From: Acidobacteriaceae bacterium
GTDB lineage: Bacteria > Acidobacteriota > Terriglobia > Terriglobales > Acidobacteriaceae
NCBI GenBank assembly: GCA_030040425.1
Contig: JASHTS010000128.1
Location: forward strand, 32,441-96,440
Direction: 5' to 3'
Length of the DNA stretch: 64,000 bases
Numbering within the stretch: position 1 is the first letter of the stretch; each line of letters begins with the position of its first letter. Positions 18,857-27,989 of this stretch are shown in pieces. The position numbers and the translations under genes were made by a program. The notes below the pieces were generated by a model. That model saw nothing but the letters and a program-made list of their open reading frames with translations. It had not been told where the DNA came from and searched no databases.

Positions 18857-20482
18857 TCAGTGCAACGTCGCCAGGGACGGATTGGTGTTTTCCGGCGGAA
18901 GATGCGCGGTAAGCGGGCGAAGCGTCGGGGCTGAGGCAATCTCTACGCCGTCGCAAAGTACGCGCAACCCGGTCCCGCGATGGTATCGGGCGCCATCCCG
19001 GTCATAGAGGATCGCGAGCAGATGGCCGTGGTAGGGTACGCCGTCAATCGCGAACCATGGCCACTCGTCCGACACCAGCGGATGGATCGTCAAGGCGTCC
19101 CCCGGAGCAGGACGCAGGCCAATGAGCCCGGTAATGACAAGATCGGCAAATCCTGAGTGATTGTAATAGCGCCCGCGGTTCGCCGGCGGCTGTTTCTTTT
19201 CCTCGAGGATAGTGCGGGCGATCCACTGTCCGGTGTCCGGATCGAGGTCTTCGTCAATCCACGGGATACGCCGCCCGTTGGGAAGCTGGATATGCTGCGA
19301 GAGAACATACTCGGCGAGGATCTCGCGGTAAGCGCCGGGGCCGATCACTGTTTGCGAGGGGCCGTTCAATAGATTTGCCAGCGCAATCAGCGTCTGCGTG
19401 GTGGCGAAGGGCCAGGATGGTCCATTCCAAAGGCACTCGTGCGGATATGCAAAGCGGAAGCGCGGGCTTCTTCGCTCTGCCGTCGTTGGGCCATATTTTC
19501 CGGCAAAGCCTTGCGGGTCCGTCAGCTGTTCCCAGGCGACGGCGCGATTGGCATGCGGCAGATTGAAGTACCAAGGCACGTATCCAATCAGCTCCCGAAC
19601 GTCCACCCAGCCTGCAGCGGAGCCGCGGTGTACCGTCTCATAGAATTGGTCGGTGGGATTCCAGAGCCAGCTCTCTACCAGGGCACGCAGGTCTTCAGCC
19701 TTTTTTTCGTATTGCAGCTCGAGCGCGCTGTCGCTTTCAATTTCCGCCATTTTGGAAATAGCGGTCGCGTCTCCGTACATATAGCTATTGATGGTGGGGC
19801 GATAGCCGCTGCCGCCGATCGAGTCTTCCATGCCGTCGCGGTCGTCGATCTGCCAGAATAGCCCGTTGGGATCCCGATGCGTCTTTTCCCACGCATCGTA
19901 ATTATTCACCAGGGCCGGCAAAAGGTCGATCACCAGCCTGCGATCTCCCTGCGCAAGATACACCGCATAGATGGAGTCGGCCGCGGCAAAACTGTAGCGC
20001 CGCGGTTCGCCGTCGGGCGAGAGCCAGAACCGTGCATCGTCGTTGGCGTACTTTGCGTCGCGCAGCCAGCGAGCCTCTTTGAGGTGATCCTCCGCCGCGC
20101 AGTCGATGGCGTTGAATTTGCCCGCCCAGGGCACGTTGTCGAGAAACTCATCGATGATATAGCCATCCGGCGTAAGCCGGATATGTTTTTGAAAGGAGTA
20201 CCAGCGGAAATAATAAATCTCTTCGAGGTTCTTGTCCGGAACATCAAGCCAGGGGATATTCCGCGTCATCCACGGCCATTCATTCGGCGGATTATCGTTA
20301 AGAAACGCGCGCTCCTGTTGCTCGAATTCAACGAAATAATGACGGAACGCGTCAGGGTGGAGCAACTCCTTCCTCGGCTCAATCGGGCGCTGGGCTTGCG
20401 CTGCAGCCACATGCGGGAGAAGGGACAGGAGCAACGGAACGATCAAGAGCAGCAAAGGCGCGCGGGAGTCGCGAGGTTTCAT
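18857..20482 (-). CDS. MGH1-like (alpha/alpha)6-barrel glycoside hydrolase
   Basis: 541 residues with a signal peptide (LLLLIVPLLLSLLPHVAAAQA). The body resembles the MGH1-like/GH63-type family: QIDDRDGMEDSIGGSGYRP, YMYGDATAISKMAEI, ECLWNGPSWPFATTQTLIAL and a C-terminal DEDLDPDTGQWIAR block, in the order of GH63/GH37-like barrels. It probably acts in the periplasm on an oligosaccharide; the linkage cannot be read from sequence. ATG 20482 overlaps the stop of the upstream beta-propeller gene by four bases (ATGA), so it is the last gene of the left operon. Confidence 0.8.
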   Translation of the reverse strand: MKPRDSRAPLLLLIVPLLLSLLPHVAAAQAQRPIEPRKELLHPDAFRHYFVEFEQQERAFLNDNPPNEWPWMTRNIPWLDVPDKNLEEIYYFRWYSFQKHIRLTPDGYIIDEFLDNVPWAGKFNAIDCAAEDHLKEARWLRDAKYANDDARFWLSPDGEPRRYSFAAADSIYAVYLAQGDRRLVIDLLPALVNNYDAWEKTHRDPNGLFWQIDDRDGMEDSIGGSGYRPTINSYMYGDATAISKMAEIESDSALELQYEKKAEDLRALVESWLWNPTDQFYETVHRGSAAGWVDVRELIGYVPWYFNLPHANRAVAWEQLTDPQGFAGKYGPTTAERRSPRFRFAYPHECLWNGPSWPFATTQTLIALANLLNGPSQTVIGPGAYREILAEYVLSQHIQLPNGRRIPWIDEDLDPDTGQWIARTILEEKKQPPANRGRYYNHSGFADLVITGLIGLRPAPGDALTIHPLVSDEWPWFAIDGVPYHGHLLAILYDRDGARYHRGTGLRVLCDGVEIASAPTLRPLTAHLPPENTNPSLATLH

Positions 20483-21498
20483 TCTGACTCCTCAAAGCCA
20501 AGTGACGGTCCACGGTGCGTAGCCAATCCGATCTGCTCGAGATGAACATTTCTGCCGTTGTACCAGAGCATCCATTTGCCGCCGGCGAGTATCGCGTAGG
20601 GCTTGTAGCACGCGTCTGCGTCAAAGCCGCTCCCGACGGCGCGAATGATGGGATTCGCCGGGCAGCGTTCCCAGGCATACAGGCCATCGCGCGAGCGGGC
20701 GAGCCCGATCTGCGCATGGTCGATATCGCGATAACCGATATAAAGCGCGTAGTACCAGTCGTCGCGGCGAATCACCTGAATGCCGGCAACGCGCTGTTTC
20801 TCCCATTCATACTGGGGATCCGGCCGAAACACCGGATTCCCTGAATTCTTTGTCCAGTGCAATCCATCCTTGCTCAAGGCGTAGCCGATTGCGTTCGGCT
20901 CATATTGTGCGCCGCCGGAATACCACATCCGCCACTCTCTCCTTTTCTCGTCCCACAAGACGTGCGGGCACATCAGAGCCACGCCTTCCCAGGGCAGCTC
21001 CGGCCTGAGAACCGGGTCTCGGGACTGGCGCACCCATGCAGTCCCATCGCGGCTCGTTGCATATCCGATGGCTGAATGACCGTCCTGCCGCCCTTCTCTC
21101 GACGGCGTCCGGCTCCACGTCTGGCCGGTGTACCACATGTGATAGCCATCCGCGCGCTTCACTACAACCGGCCGGTTGATGTCGTCCTCCCATCCGGATG
21201 CCGGATTGGGAGACAGCACGATCTGTGGTGCTGACCAATGGATGCCGTCGCTGCTTTCGGACAGAGCCACCGATTTCTTGGGCCGCCAGGAGAGCCACAT
21301 CCGGAATCTGCTTCGATCCTCGAGAACGCATATGTCAAAACAGCTCCCGTATTCCGCTCCCAGAACGGGATTCCCAGAGTATTTGTGCCAACCTGCGCTT
21401 GTCTGCTCTTCTTCAGGAACAGACCAGCCTCCAGAGCTTTTGAGGTTCGCAATTCCCACCGCACCTAGCCACGCGAGCACCGCACGGCGATTGATCAT
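20479..21498 (-). CDS. five-bladed beta-propeller glycosidase-like protein, copy A
   Basis: 339 residues from ATG 21498 (the frame is open to 21534). A twin-arginine-like start, INRRAVLAWLGAVGIA, suggests Tat export or anchoring. Repeated blade motifs such as MWYTGQTW, MWYSGGAQYEPNAIGYA, YYALYIGYRDIDHAQIGLA and MLWYNGRN match the beta-fructosidase superfamily (GH32/43/62/117/130-like). It is a close paralogue of the next gene upstream; most blocks align without gaps. The activity is unknown; a role on side chains of the same glycan is inferred from the neighbouring mannosidases. Confidence 0.75.
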   Translation of the reverse strand: MINRRAVLAWLGAVGIANLKSSGGWSVPEEEQTSAGWHKYSGNPVLGAEYGSCFDICVLEDRSRFRMWLSWRPKKSVALSESSDGIHWSAPQIVLSPNPASGWEDDINRPVVVKRADGYHMWYTGQTWSRTPSREGRQDGHSAIGYATSRDGTAWVRQSRDPVLRPELPWEGVALMCPHVLWDEKRREWRMWYSGGAQYEPNAIGYALSKDGLHWTKNSGNPVFRPDPQYEWEKQRVAGIQVIRRDDWYYALYIGYRDIDHAQIGLARSRDGLYAWERCPANPIIRAVGSGFDADACYKPYAILAGGKWMLWYNGRNVHLEQIGLATHRGPSLGFEESE

Positions 21499-21584
21499 GA
21501 CACAACCCGCTCCCGATTCTCCAACGCAAAACAATTCAAAGACACCCCGGCTGCATTCCAGCCCGCTTCAGCAGCCACATGATC

Positions 21585-22565
21585 TTAGGACTCTGCGATG
21601 AAATCCAGACTTTCGCCGGAGTGCGTCACGAGCCCGATCTGCTCCAGGTGCTCCCTCCGGCCGTTATACCAGAGCCTCCATTGGCCATCGGAGTACAGGG
21701 CATAAGGCTTGTAACAGGCGTCCGCATCCCAGCCTTTCGGAGTTGGCCGCACAATGGGATCTTCGGCGTGACGGATCCAGCCGGTAATGCCGTCTTTGGA
21801 ACGCGCAAGCCCAATCTGCGCATGATCGATATCGCGAAAGCCGATATAGAAGGCGTAGTACCATCCCTTCCAATAAAGTATCTGCGCTGCCGTTACGCGG
21901 TCTTTTTCCCAATCGTTTTTGGGATTCGGCCTTAGCACCGGGTTGGCATTGTACTTGTGCCAGACGAGTCCGTCGCCGCTGGTTGCGTAGCCGATCGCAT
22001 TGGGCTCATATTGTTGGCCACCCGAGTACCACATTTTCCAAATTCGATTTTCACTGTCCCACAGCACGTGCGGGCACATAACCGCGACACCCTCCCAGGC
22101 AGCCTCCGACACCAGAACCGGCTTATCTGACTGCCGCGTCCACTTCACTCCGTCCGGGCTTGTCGCGTAACCGATCGCCGATCGCCCCTTGGCCTGGCCC
22201 GTGTACCACATGTGGTAGCCGTTTTCACGATGCACTACGACCGGACGATTCATGTCGTCTTCCCAGCCGGTCTGAGGCAACGGGGCGAGCACGATCTGCG
22301 GCGGATTCCAGTGGATACCATCCGTGCTTTCAGTGATGGCGATGCTCTTCTTTGGACGCCAGGAGACCCACATCCTGAACTTCGCGCCTTCTTTCAGCAC
22401 GCACACGTCAAAGCATGTGCCATATTGCCCGCCAAGAACAGGATTCCCTTCGTATTTGACCCAGCCACGAGGGCGCTCCGCGTTAAAAGCTCGCAACGCT
22501 CTGCCCAGCGAAAGTGCCGCAGTTGCGGCTCCCAGGATCTTCAGCAAACTCCGTCTCTCGATCAT
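21585..22565 (-). CDS. five-bladed beta-propeller glycosidase-like protein, copy B
   Basis: 326 residues, starting MIERRSLLKILGAATAALSLG, a Tat-type signal. The blades are the same as in copy A (MWVSWRPKKSIAITESTDG, MWYTGQAKGRSAIGYATS, MWYSGGQQYEPNAIGYATS, AFYIGFRDIDHAQIGLARS), so the two arose by tandem duplication. Copy A carries a short insertion after the TGQ motif that B lacks. It lies 39 nt downstream of the TonB receptor gene and 86 nt upstream of copy A, consistent with one operon. Confidence 0.75.
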   Translation of the reverse strand: MIERRSLLKILGAATAALSLGRALRAFNAERPRGWVKYEGNPVLGGQYGTCFDVCVLKEGAKFRMWVSWRPKKSIAITESTDGIHWNPPQIVLAPLPQTGWEDDMNRPVVVHRENGYHMWYTGQAKGRSAIGYATSPDGVKWTRQSDKPVLVSEAAWEGVAVMCPHVLWDSENRIWKMWYSGGQQYEPNAIGYATSGDGLVWHKYNANPVLRPNPKNDWEKDRVTAAQILYWKGWYYAFYIGFRDIDHAQIGLARSKDGITGWIRHAEDPIVRPTPKGWDADACYKPYALYSDGQWRLWYNGRREHLEQIGLVTHSGESLDFIAES

Positions 22566-22604
22566 GTCCTTCTCGACTGTATTCGCCTGCGAGTGGGTTT
22601 TCGT

Positions 22605-25600
22605 TTAAAAGATCGCGTGGAGCGAAAGCTGGATGTTCCTCGGAGCATTGGCGGTGCTGATAATGCCGAAGCCCTCTGTGTCTGGCGAGACCTGGTTGTT
22701 GTAGCCGGGGGCCTGCAGCACGGTGTGATTCAATGCATTGAATGCCTCGGCGTGGAAGTTGAGCTTCACCGATTCCCAGATTCCGAAATCCTTGTCAAGG
22801 CTGGCGTTGAAGTCTTCGATGCCTGATGCCGGTCCTTTGAAGACGCCGTTGATCGCGTTGCCCAGGTAGAGGCGGTCGCCCGTCGGCAAGGTGGTTAAGG
22901 ATCCATTGACCATAACCTGGTCAGCGTGGATGAATTTGCTGGGATCGATCCAGCTCACGCCAATTTCGGAGCCGCCGGACACGACTGTCTGTTTACGGTT
23001 GGATAGCAGCGCGCCGCCTCCGGTGTAATTCGCGTAGCATCCCGCCGACTGGAAATTAAATGCGTCGCAGCTGTTGTCTGAGATGCTGCCGTACGAGCCG
23101 GTGATCGCCGTGCCCGTTCCGCCGATCGCCCAACCTCCGAAGATCTTGTCCGCAGTCCGGTAATTTCTGAGGAAGGAAGGGATCTTGTAGCGGAATGCAG
23201 CGGTCATTTGATGGACAAAGCCGGGGCTGTAGTAATCGAGCGCGCAGTCCGCCAGGTATCTGCAGCCATTCTGTTGCGCCACGTCGTTGCTGAAAGTGTA
23301 GGTTCCCAAAAGCGTCAGACCATAGGAATACCGCTTATTGACCTGCACCTGAAGCGAGTTATACATGGAGTTGTAGTCGGAGTAGAGCGTAGTGATGCCG
23401 CTGAAGCCGGCCGGGTAATACGGCTCGCGCGAATATACGTTGGCAGCATCGTTTGTGCTGCCGCCGGGAAGGAATACCGGCCAGTTCTGGTTGTGGGTTT
23501 CGAACAGGTGCGTTCCGCGCGTGGCCACCCAGGCGGCAGAGAAGACCCAGGTGTTGATGGGTTCGATTTGATACTCCAGATCGAATTTTGAGTACTCGCC
23601 ATTGTTGAAGTTCGGGGCTAAGGCCTGTTCCGTGAGGGGATTGGGGAAAACGAGGGTCGCGGCCGCCGCCGAGCCCGCGGTGGGCGCGGTGAAGGGGAAC
23701 GGCACGCTGCCATATTGTGCATAAGGCTGGGAAAGGTTCAGCCCCGGACCCTGTGCGGGCGAATAATCGACGCCAAATGGGGCGGCGGTCGTGTATCCGT
23801 TGAAAGTGAGAAGGTACTCATAGTCGGTGTACAAGCCGTACCCGCCCTTGAGCGCCGATTTGTGATTTCCGAAGATGTCCCACGCGAACGAGAAGCGAGG
23901 ACCGAGGTTGTAGTGGTTGCCAGTGAGGTTCGGTGGAATTCCCGCATCGCCTACGGTCACCAGTCCGACAGGTGCGGTGGGAAATACGGTGGATGGTTGT
24001 CCTGGACGGAAGGTGACGAACCGGTTCTTTTCCTCCCTGACTCCGAAATAGGGCTGCAAACGCAAGCCAGCCATGAATGTGAGTCGCGGGTTCAGTTTGA
24101 ACGTGTCCTGGATGTACCCCTCGCGGGCCGGGTAGTTGACGATGAGATTTTGCGCGCTGTTCTGATAAAAGCTGGCGCCGAATTGCCCGAGAGGCCCGCC
24201 GTTCAGCATCATGTCGGCAATGCCATTTCCGGTCCCACCAAAAACGTTGTCCGAGTCTTCGAACGAAACGTCGGCCCCTGCATCCCAGGTTTGGCTGAAG
24301 ACTTCGTGATAATTGCGCAACTCGAGGCCGGTCTTGATGGTATGCCGGCCCTTGGTCCATGTGAAGTTGTCTGTAATGTCCCAGGTGTACTGGGTCATGG
24401 GATTGACGTAACCCTGCCAGATATCGACGCCCATGTTCCGCGGAGTCGAAATCTCCATGACATCTGGAGCCAGGTGGTCACCGACGGCGGCGATGCCTGT
24501 GTTCTGCGGATTGATGATCCCGCTGCACGGGGCGCAGGTGTTGGTCACCGAGATTTCAGTCTGAGTGAGGCCAAGAACGAAGTTGTTCAGCATCGACGGG
24601 TTAATCGTGTAGGTTTCGTTGATTGCCCATACCTTGGTCTGGATGGGTTCACCCCAGGTCGCGTCGGGATCGGGGTACTGCGTGGCCCAGGATGCTTCGC
24701 TGAACTCGTCGTACATATCCTGGAAGCTGGGCGAGTCGTTATACCACCAGAGGCTTCCGAAGATACGGTTTTTGCTGCCGAGATTCTCGTCGACTCGGAC
24801 GACCCAGGTTTGAATGAGCGTATTGAAGCTCGGAGTCCAGGTGAATGTGTCGGTTCCGCTGGTGGGCGCGGGCATGATCGCTGTTCCGCCGGAAGCATTG
24901 AGGGCTTGTCCGATGGGCCCGAAGTCGGATGCCGGAATGACGGGGGTCGCCACGCCGTTGATTACTGGTACGCCGTCGGGTGAATCGGCGAAATTGCCGC
25001 CGCGCTCATCGTTGGTAATTGTCTGCCCGCTTGTGGTGGAGTTCTTCGAAGTGCTGGTGCGCTCATAGGAGACGAAGAAGAATGTCCTCTCTTTTCCGTT
25101 GTACAACTTCGGAATCCAGACCGGACCTCCAACATTTCCGCCGTACCACTCCTGGTGAAAGGGCTGACGCGCGACTCCCTGGAAATTGTTCGACCAGGAG
25201 TTCGCGTTCCACGCGCCGTTCTGAAGATAGGTCCAGAATTGCCCGTGAAACTGGTTGGTGCCGTTTCTCAGCGTAGCCTCAATCTGGCCGCCGGCACCGC
25301 GGCCGACGGAGGCGTCAGGGAGGGCTGATGCGACGCTGAACTCGGCCGTGTTTTCCGACTGGGGGTAATCAGCCGCGGCTGAGCCATGCATATAGTCGTT
25401 CATAGCTGCGCCGTCGATATCGTAGTTATTGGTGAGCTGGGAAACGCCGTTGAAGCTGGTTACCGGGATGAAGAAGCTGGCGCCGGTCCCGGCGGCCGTA
25501 GCGCCGGGCATCAGCACCTCCATCGATTCGCGCGGGTCACGCCCTTCTACTGGAACCCCCTCGATCAAATCGGGGTCGATGGTGGTCAGATTATTGGCCG

Positions 25601-26120
25601 TCTCCGTATCCACCATCGCCGACGAGCCAGACACGGTCACGGTTTCCACCGCGGTCCCCACCGACAGCGCCACGGGAAGCGTTGCCGATCCGCCGGCATG
25701 AAGAATCACCTCGTCCGCCTGGAAAGTCTTAAACCCTTGCATGGTGCATTTCACCGTGTACGCGCCGGCGGCGAGCGAGACAAATTGATAAAGGCCCGAC
25801 CCGTTGCTCACCGTGCTCGAAGTCACGCCTGTTTCCACATTTCGCGCCACAATGGTGGCGCCGGGAACGACCGCGCCGTTTTGATCATTTACGGTGCCGG
25901 AAAGAGACGCCGAAATGTCGACCTGCGCCGGGGAGGTTAGAGATGTTGCCAACAGCAAAGCCACGCAGCACAGCACGGAAGAGAGTCGGAATGGTCCAAG
26001 CATGTCGCGGACCAAATTCTGCCGGGAGCCGGCGGTCTTTTTGCTTCTCAAGGGGTTGACCGCAGACCAGAGAGTGCGCGCAAGGCTCGGGGATTCGCCA
26101 GTATACGGGTATCCTGTCAT
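22605..26120 (-). CDS. Oar-type TonB-dependent receptor (left operon)
   Basis: 1171 residues from ATG 26120, chosen because AGGAGG lies 8 nt upstream; the frame is open to 26207. After a cytoplasmic stretch and signal segment (VLCCVALLLATSLTSPAQV) comes a carboxypeptidase-regulatory-like domain (LSGTVNDQNGAVVPGATIVA), then a plug-like region (TVTVSGSSAMVDTETANN, VEGRDPRESMEVLMPG) and a long Tyr/Asn/Gly-rich beta-barrel ending in NIQLSLHAIF, with a terminal Phe. This is the acidobacterial Oar/SusC-like class; no SusD gene is near. It should take up an oligosaccharide across the outer membrane for the enzymes downstream in its operon. Confidence 0.9.
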   Translation of the reverse strand: MTGYPYTGESPSLARTLWSAVNPLRSKKTAGSRQNLVRDMLGPFRLSSVLCCVALLLATSLTSPAQVDISASLSGTVNDQNGAVVPGATIVARNVETGVTSSTVSNGSGLYQFVSLAAGAYTVKCTMQGFKTFQADEVILHAGGSATLPVALSVGTAVETVTVSGSSAMVDTETANNLTTIDPDLIEGVPVEGRDPRESMEVLMPGATAAGTGASFFIPVTSFNGVSQLTNNYDIDGAAMNDYMHGSAAADYPQSENTAEFSVASALPDASVGRGAGGQIEATLRNGTNQFHGQFWTYLQNGAWNANSWSNNFQGVARQPFHQEWYGGNVGGPVWIPKLYNGKERTFFFVSYERTSTSKNSTTSGQTITNDERGGNFADSPDGVPVINGVATPVIPASDFGPIGQALNASGGTAIMPAPTSGTDTFTWTPSFNTLIQTWVVRVDENLGSKNRIFGSLWWYNDSPSFQDMYDEFSEASWATQYPDPDATWGEPIQTKVWAINETYTINPSMLNNFVLGLTQTEISVTNTCAPCSGIINPQNTGIAAVGDHLAPDVMEISTPRNMGVDIWQGYVNPMTQYTWDITDNFTWTKGRHTIKTGLELRNYHEVFSQTWDAGADVSFEDSDNVFGGTGNGIADMMLNGGPLGQFGASFYQNSAQNLIVNYPAREGYIQDTFKLNPRLTFMAGLRLQPYFGVREEKNRFVTFRPGQPSTVFPTAPVGLVTVGDAGIPPNLTGNHYNLGPRFSFAWDIFGNHKSALKGGYGLYTDYEYLLTFNGYTTAAPFGVDYSPAQGPGLNLSQPYAQYGSVPFPFTAPTAGSAAAATLVFPNPLTEQALAPNFNNGEYSKFDLEYQIEPINTWVFSAAWVATRGTHLFETHNQNWPVFLPGGSTNDAANVYSREPYYPAGFSGITTLYSDYNSMYNSLQVQVNKRYSYGLTLLGTYTFSNDVAQQNGCRYLADCALDYYSPGFVHQMTAAFRYKIPSFLRNYRTADKIFGGWAIGGTGTAITGSYGSISDNSCDAFNFQSAGCYANYTGGGALLSNRKQTVVSGGSEIGVSWIDPSKFIHADQVMVNGSLTTLPTGDRLYLGNAINGVFKGPASGIEDFNASLDKDFGIWESVKLNFHAEAFNALNHTVLQAPGYNNQVSPDTEGFGIISTANAPRNIQLSLHAIF

Positions 26121-26389
26121 CGTGGAACCTCCTGAAGTGCAAACAGAAACGTATACCCCTTTTCGGCCGTAAGCGTGAATCGAGCCATCCGTCGGTGTCC
26201 AGTACATTCCTCGTTAATCGCTGTACATTCAGGGCGCGCTCGCCAGGACGCTGAATGCGAGGAAACTTCTGGTAGTTAACGGCTTAGTGTCACGTTACAA
26301 CTGGCTGGCATCATCCGTTACAACTGATCCGAATCATTCTTGCCGCAGCAATTTTTCATGTGATAACGTTGGAATCGCCTGGGGGCGGC
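26121..26389. promoter_or_regulatory. divergent promoter region with two pairs of direct repeats
   Basis: This 269-base gap separates the receptor gene (leftward) from the malectin regulator (rightward). It contains CGTTACAACTG at 26293-26303 and 26316-26326 (23-bp period) and GTACATTC at 26202-26209 and 26223-26230 (21-bp period). Periods near two helical turns would place bound protein on one DNA face. These are candidate operators; no -35/-10 pair was assigned with confidence. Confidence 0.55.
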
Positions 26390-27937
26390 ATGTTGGTAAT
26401 TGACCGAACTGCGGAACTGGCCGAGTATGAAGCCGTAATCTCGTCTGCTCATTTCGCTGGCACGACAAACTCCAGCCGTCTGCTGCGCTATGTTTGCGAC
26501 AGATTCTTCCTCGGGGCCACACATATCACTGAAGCAGAGGTCGCGGTCGGGGCCCTGGGCCGGCGAACAGATTTCGACTCGCAGCAGGATTCGATCGTGC
26601 GAGTCGAGGCCCACCGCGTTCGCAAGCGCCTCCATGATTTTTACGAGAGCGAGGGAGCCGGCCACGCGATTCGGCTCGTCCTTCCGCTGGGCAGTTATCT
26701 GCCCCATTTTGTTCCCGCGGACGAAGTCGCCGGAGCCGCCAGGAATGGAGAGGTGGCGGAGATACCCCAGCTCGCGGGGCCTCTTTCATCCAAGCCGCGG
26801 GGACCGATCCGCAAACGGGCCATCCAGATTTCGGCACTGCTCTTCGCCGCCTTCCTTGTGGTGGCGGGCTACCTCTATTTTCACAATCGCGTGAAGACGC
26901 CCGCGCCTGCGCTTCCAGCATCGGCAGCGCCGACGTCAGCGGCCGCACCGGGGCCACCTGAAGTTCTTGTCATGGCCGGTTCGTCGGCCAGGAGCTACAC
27001 CGACCAGCTCGGGCACGTCTGGTCTGCCGACCGCTATTTTAGCGGGGGCGAAGAATGGCAGGTTTCGTATCGCAGAATTCTCAGGACCAGCGATCCGCAG
27101 CTGTTTCTATCCGCGCGGCAGGGCCAGGATTTCAGCTACGACATTCCACTCAAGCCCGGGTATTACGAGTTGCGTCTCTACTTTGCGGAGACATTTTACG
27201 GGGAAGACAACACCGAAGGCGGCGGCGAATCGAGCCGGATGTTTGACGTGACCGCGAACGGCGCGCCGATCCTGACCAATTTCGATCCGCTTTCCGATGC
27301 GGGAGGAAGCAACACTGCGGACGTTCGTGTGTTTGCGGGAATCTCGCCGGGCGCTGACGGCAAACTTCATCTTCGATTCCGCAACCACTTTGCGCTCAAA
27401 GCGGTGGCCTTCGTCAACGCGATCGAGCTGACGCGCACTGAAGGCAAAGCCATGCTTCCGGTCCGCTGGGTAGCCAGTGATTCCGCCGTGGAGGACAAGG
27501 CGGGCCGGCTCTGGGTTCCGGATCAATTTGTTGAAGGCGGACGAAGGCGCGCGCATCGGAATCAGGTTCAAGGCACCGAGGAGCCTGAGCTTTACCAGTC
27601 AGAGCGCTATGGGAATTTCACTTACGCGATTCCTGTTTCGTCCGATGCGACCTATACACTCACCCTTTATTTTGCCGAAGAGTGGTTCGGCACCTCGGAC
27701 ACCGGAACTTCAAATACCGGTTGGGTCGGCAGCCGCGTCTTCGACGTCTATTGCAACGGAATTTTCCTCCTGCATGACTTCGACATTTACAAGGAGTCGG
27801 GAGGGGCCCTGCGAGCGATCACGCGCACCTTTCACGGATTGAAGCCGAATCACCAGGGCAAGCTCTATCTTTCCTTTGTTCCCAATCAGGATTACCCGAA
27901 CATCACCGCGCTTGAAGTCGTTCCCGAGCGCAAATAG
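26390..27937 (+). CDS. membrane one-component regulator-like protein with two malectin domains
   Basis: 515 residues from ATG 26390; GTG 26360 would add 10. Residues 15-107 form a compact domain (FAGTTNSSRLLRYVCDRFF, DSIVRVEAHRVRKRLHDFY, LPLGSYLPHF) matching the N-terminal domain seen on many acidobacterial and rhizobial TPR/'adenylate cyclase-like' regulators, probably winged-helix DNA binding. One transmembrane helix spans about 145-163. Outside lie two malectin-like beta-sandwich domains (about 190-350 and 356-512) with paired motifs SADRYFSGG/VPDQFVEGG and LRLYFAETFYG/LTLYFAEEWFG. Malectin domains bind carbohydrate by family knowledge. It is divergent from the receptor operon, so it probably senses the glycan outside and controls those genes; this is inference. 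Confidence 0.75.
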   Translation: MLVIDRTAELAEYEAVISSAHFAGTTNSSRLLRYVCDRFFLGATHITEAEVAVGALGRRTDFDSQQDSIVRVEAHRVRKRLHDFYESEGAGHAIRLVLPLGSYLPHFVPADEVAGAARNGEVAEIPQLAGPLSSKPRGPIRKRAIQISALLFAAFLVVAGYLYFHNRVKTPAPALPASAAPTSAAAPGPPEVLVMAGSSARSYTDQLGHVWSADRYFSGGEEWQVSYRRILRTSDPQLFLSARQGQDFSYDIPLKPGYYELRLYFAETFYGEDNTEGGGESSRMFDVTANGAPILTNFDPLSDAGGSNTADVRVFAGISPGADGKLHLRFRNHFALKAVAFVNAIELTRTEGKAMLPVRWVASDSAVEDKAGRLWVPDQFVEGGRRRAHRNQVQGTEEPELYQSERYGNFTYAIPVSSDATYTLTLYFAEEWFGTSDTGTSNTGWVGSRVFDVYCNGIFLLHDFDIYKESGGALRAITRTFHGLKPNHQGKLYLSFVPNQDYPNITALEVVPERK

Positions 27938-27989
27938 CTACTCCTCTTGACGCTCTGGTTTTGGTATCCTCAGGCTTCTAGGAGGGACT

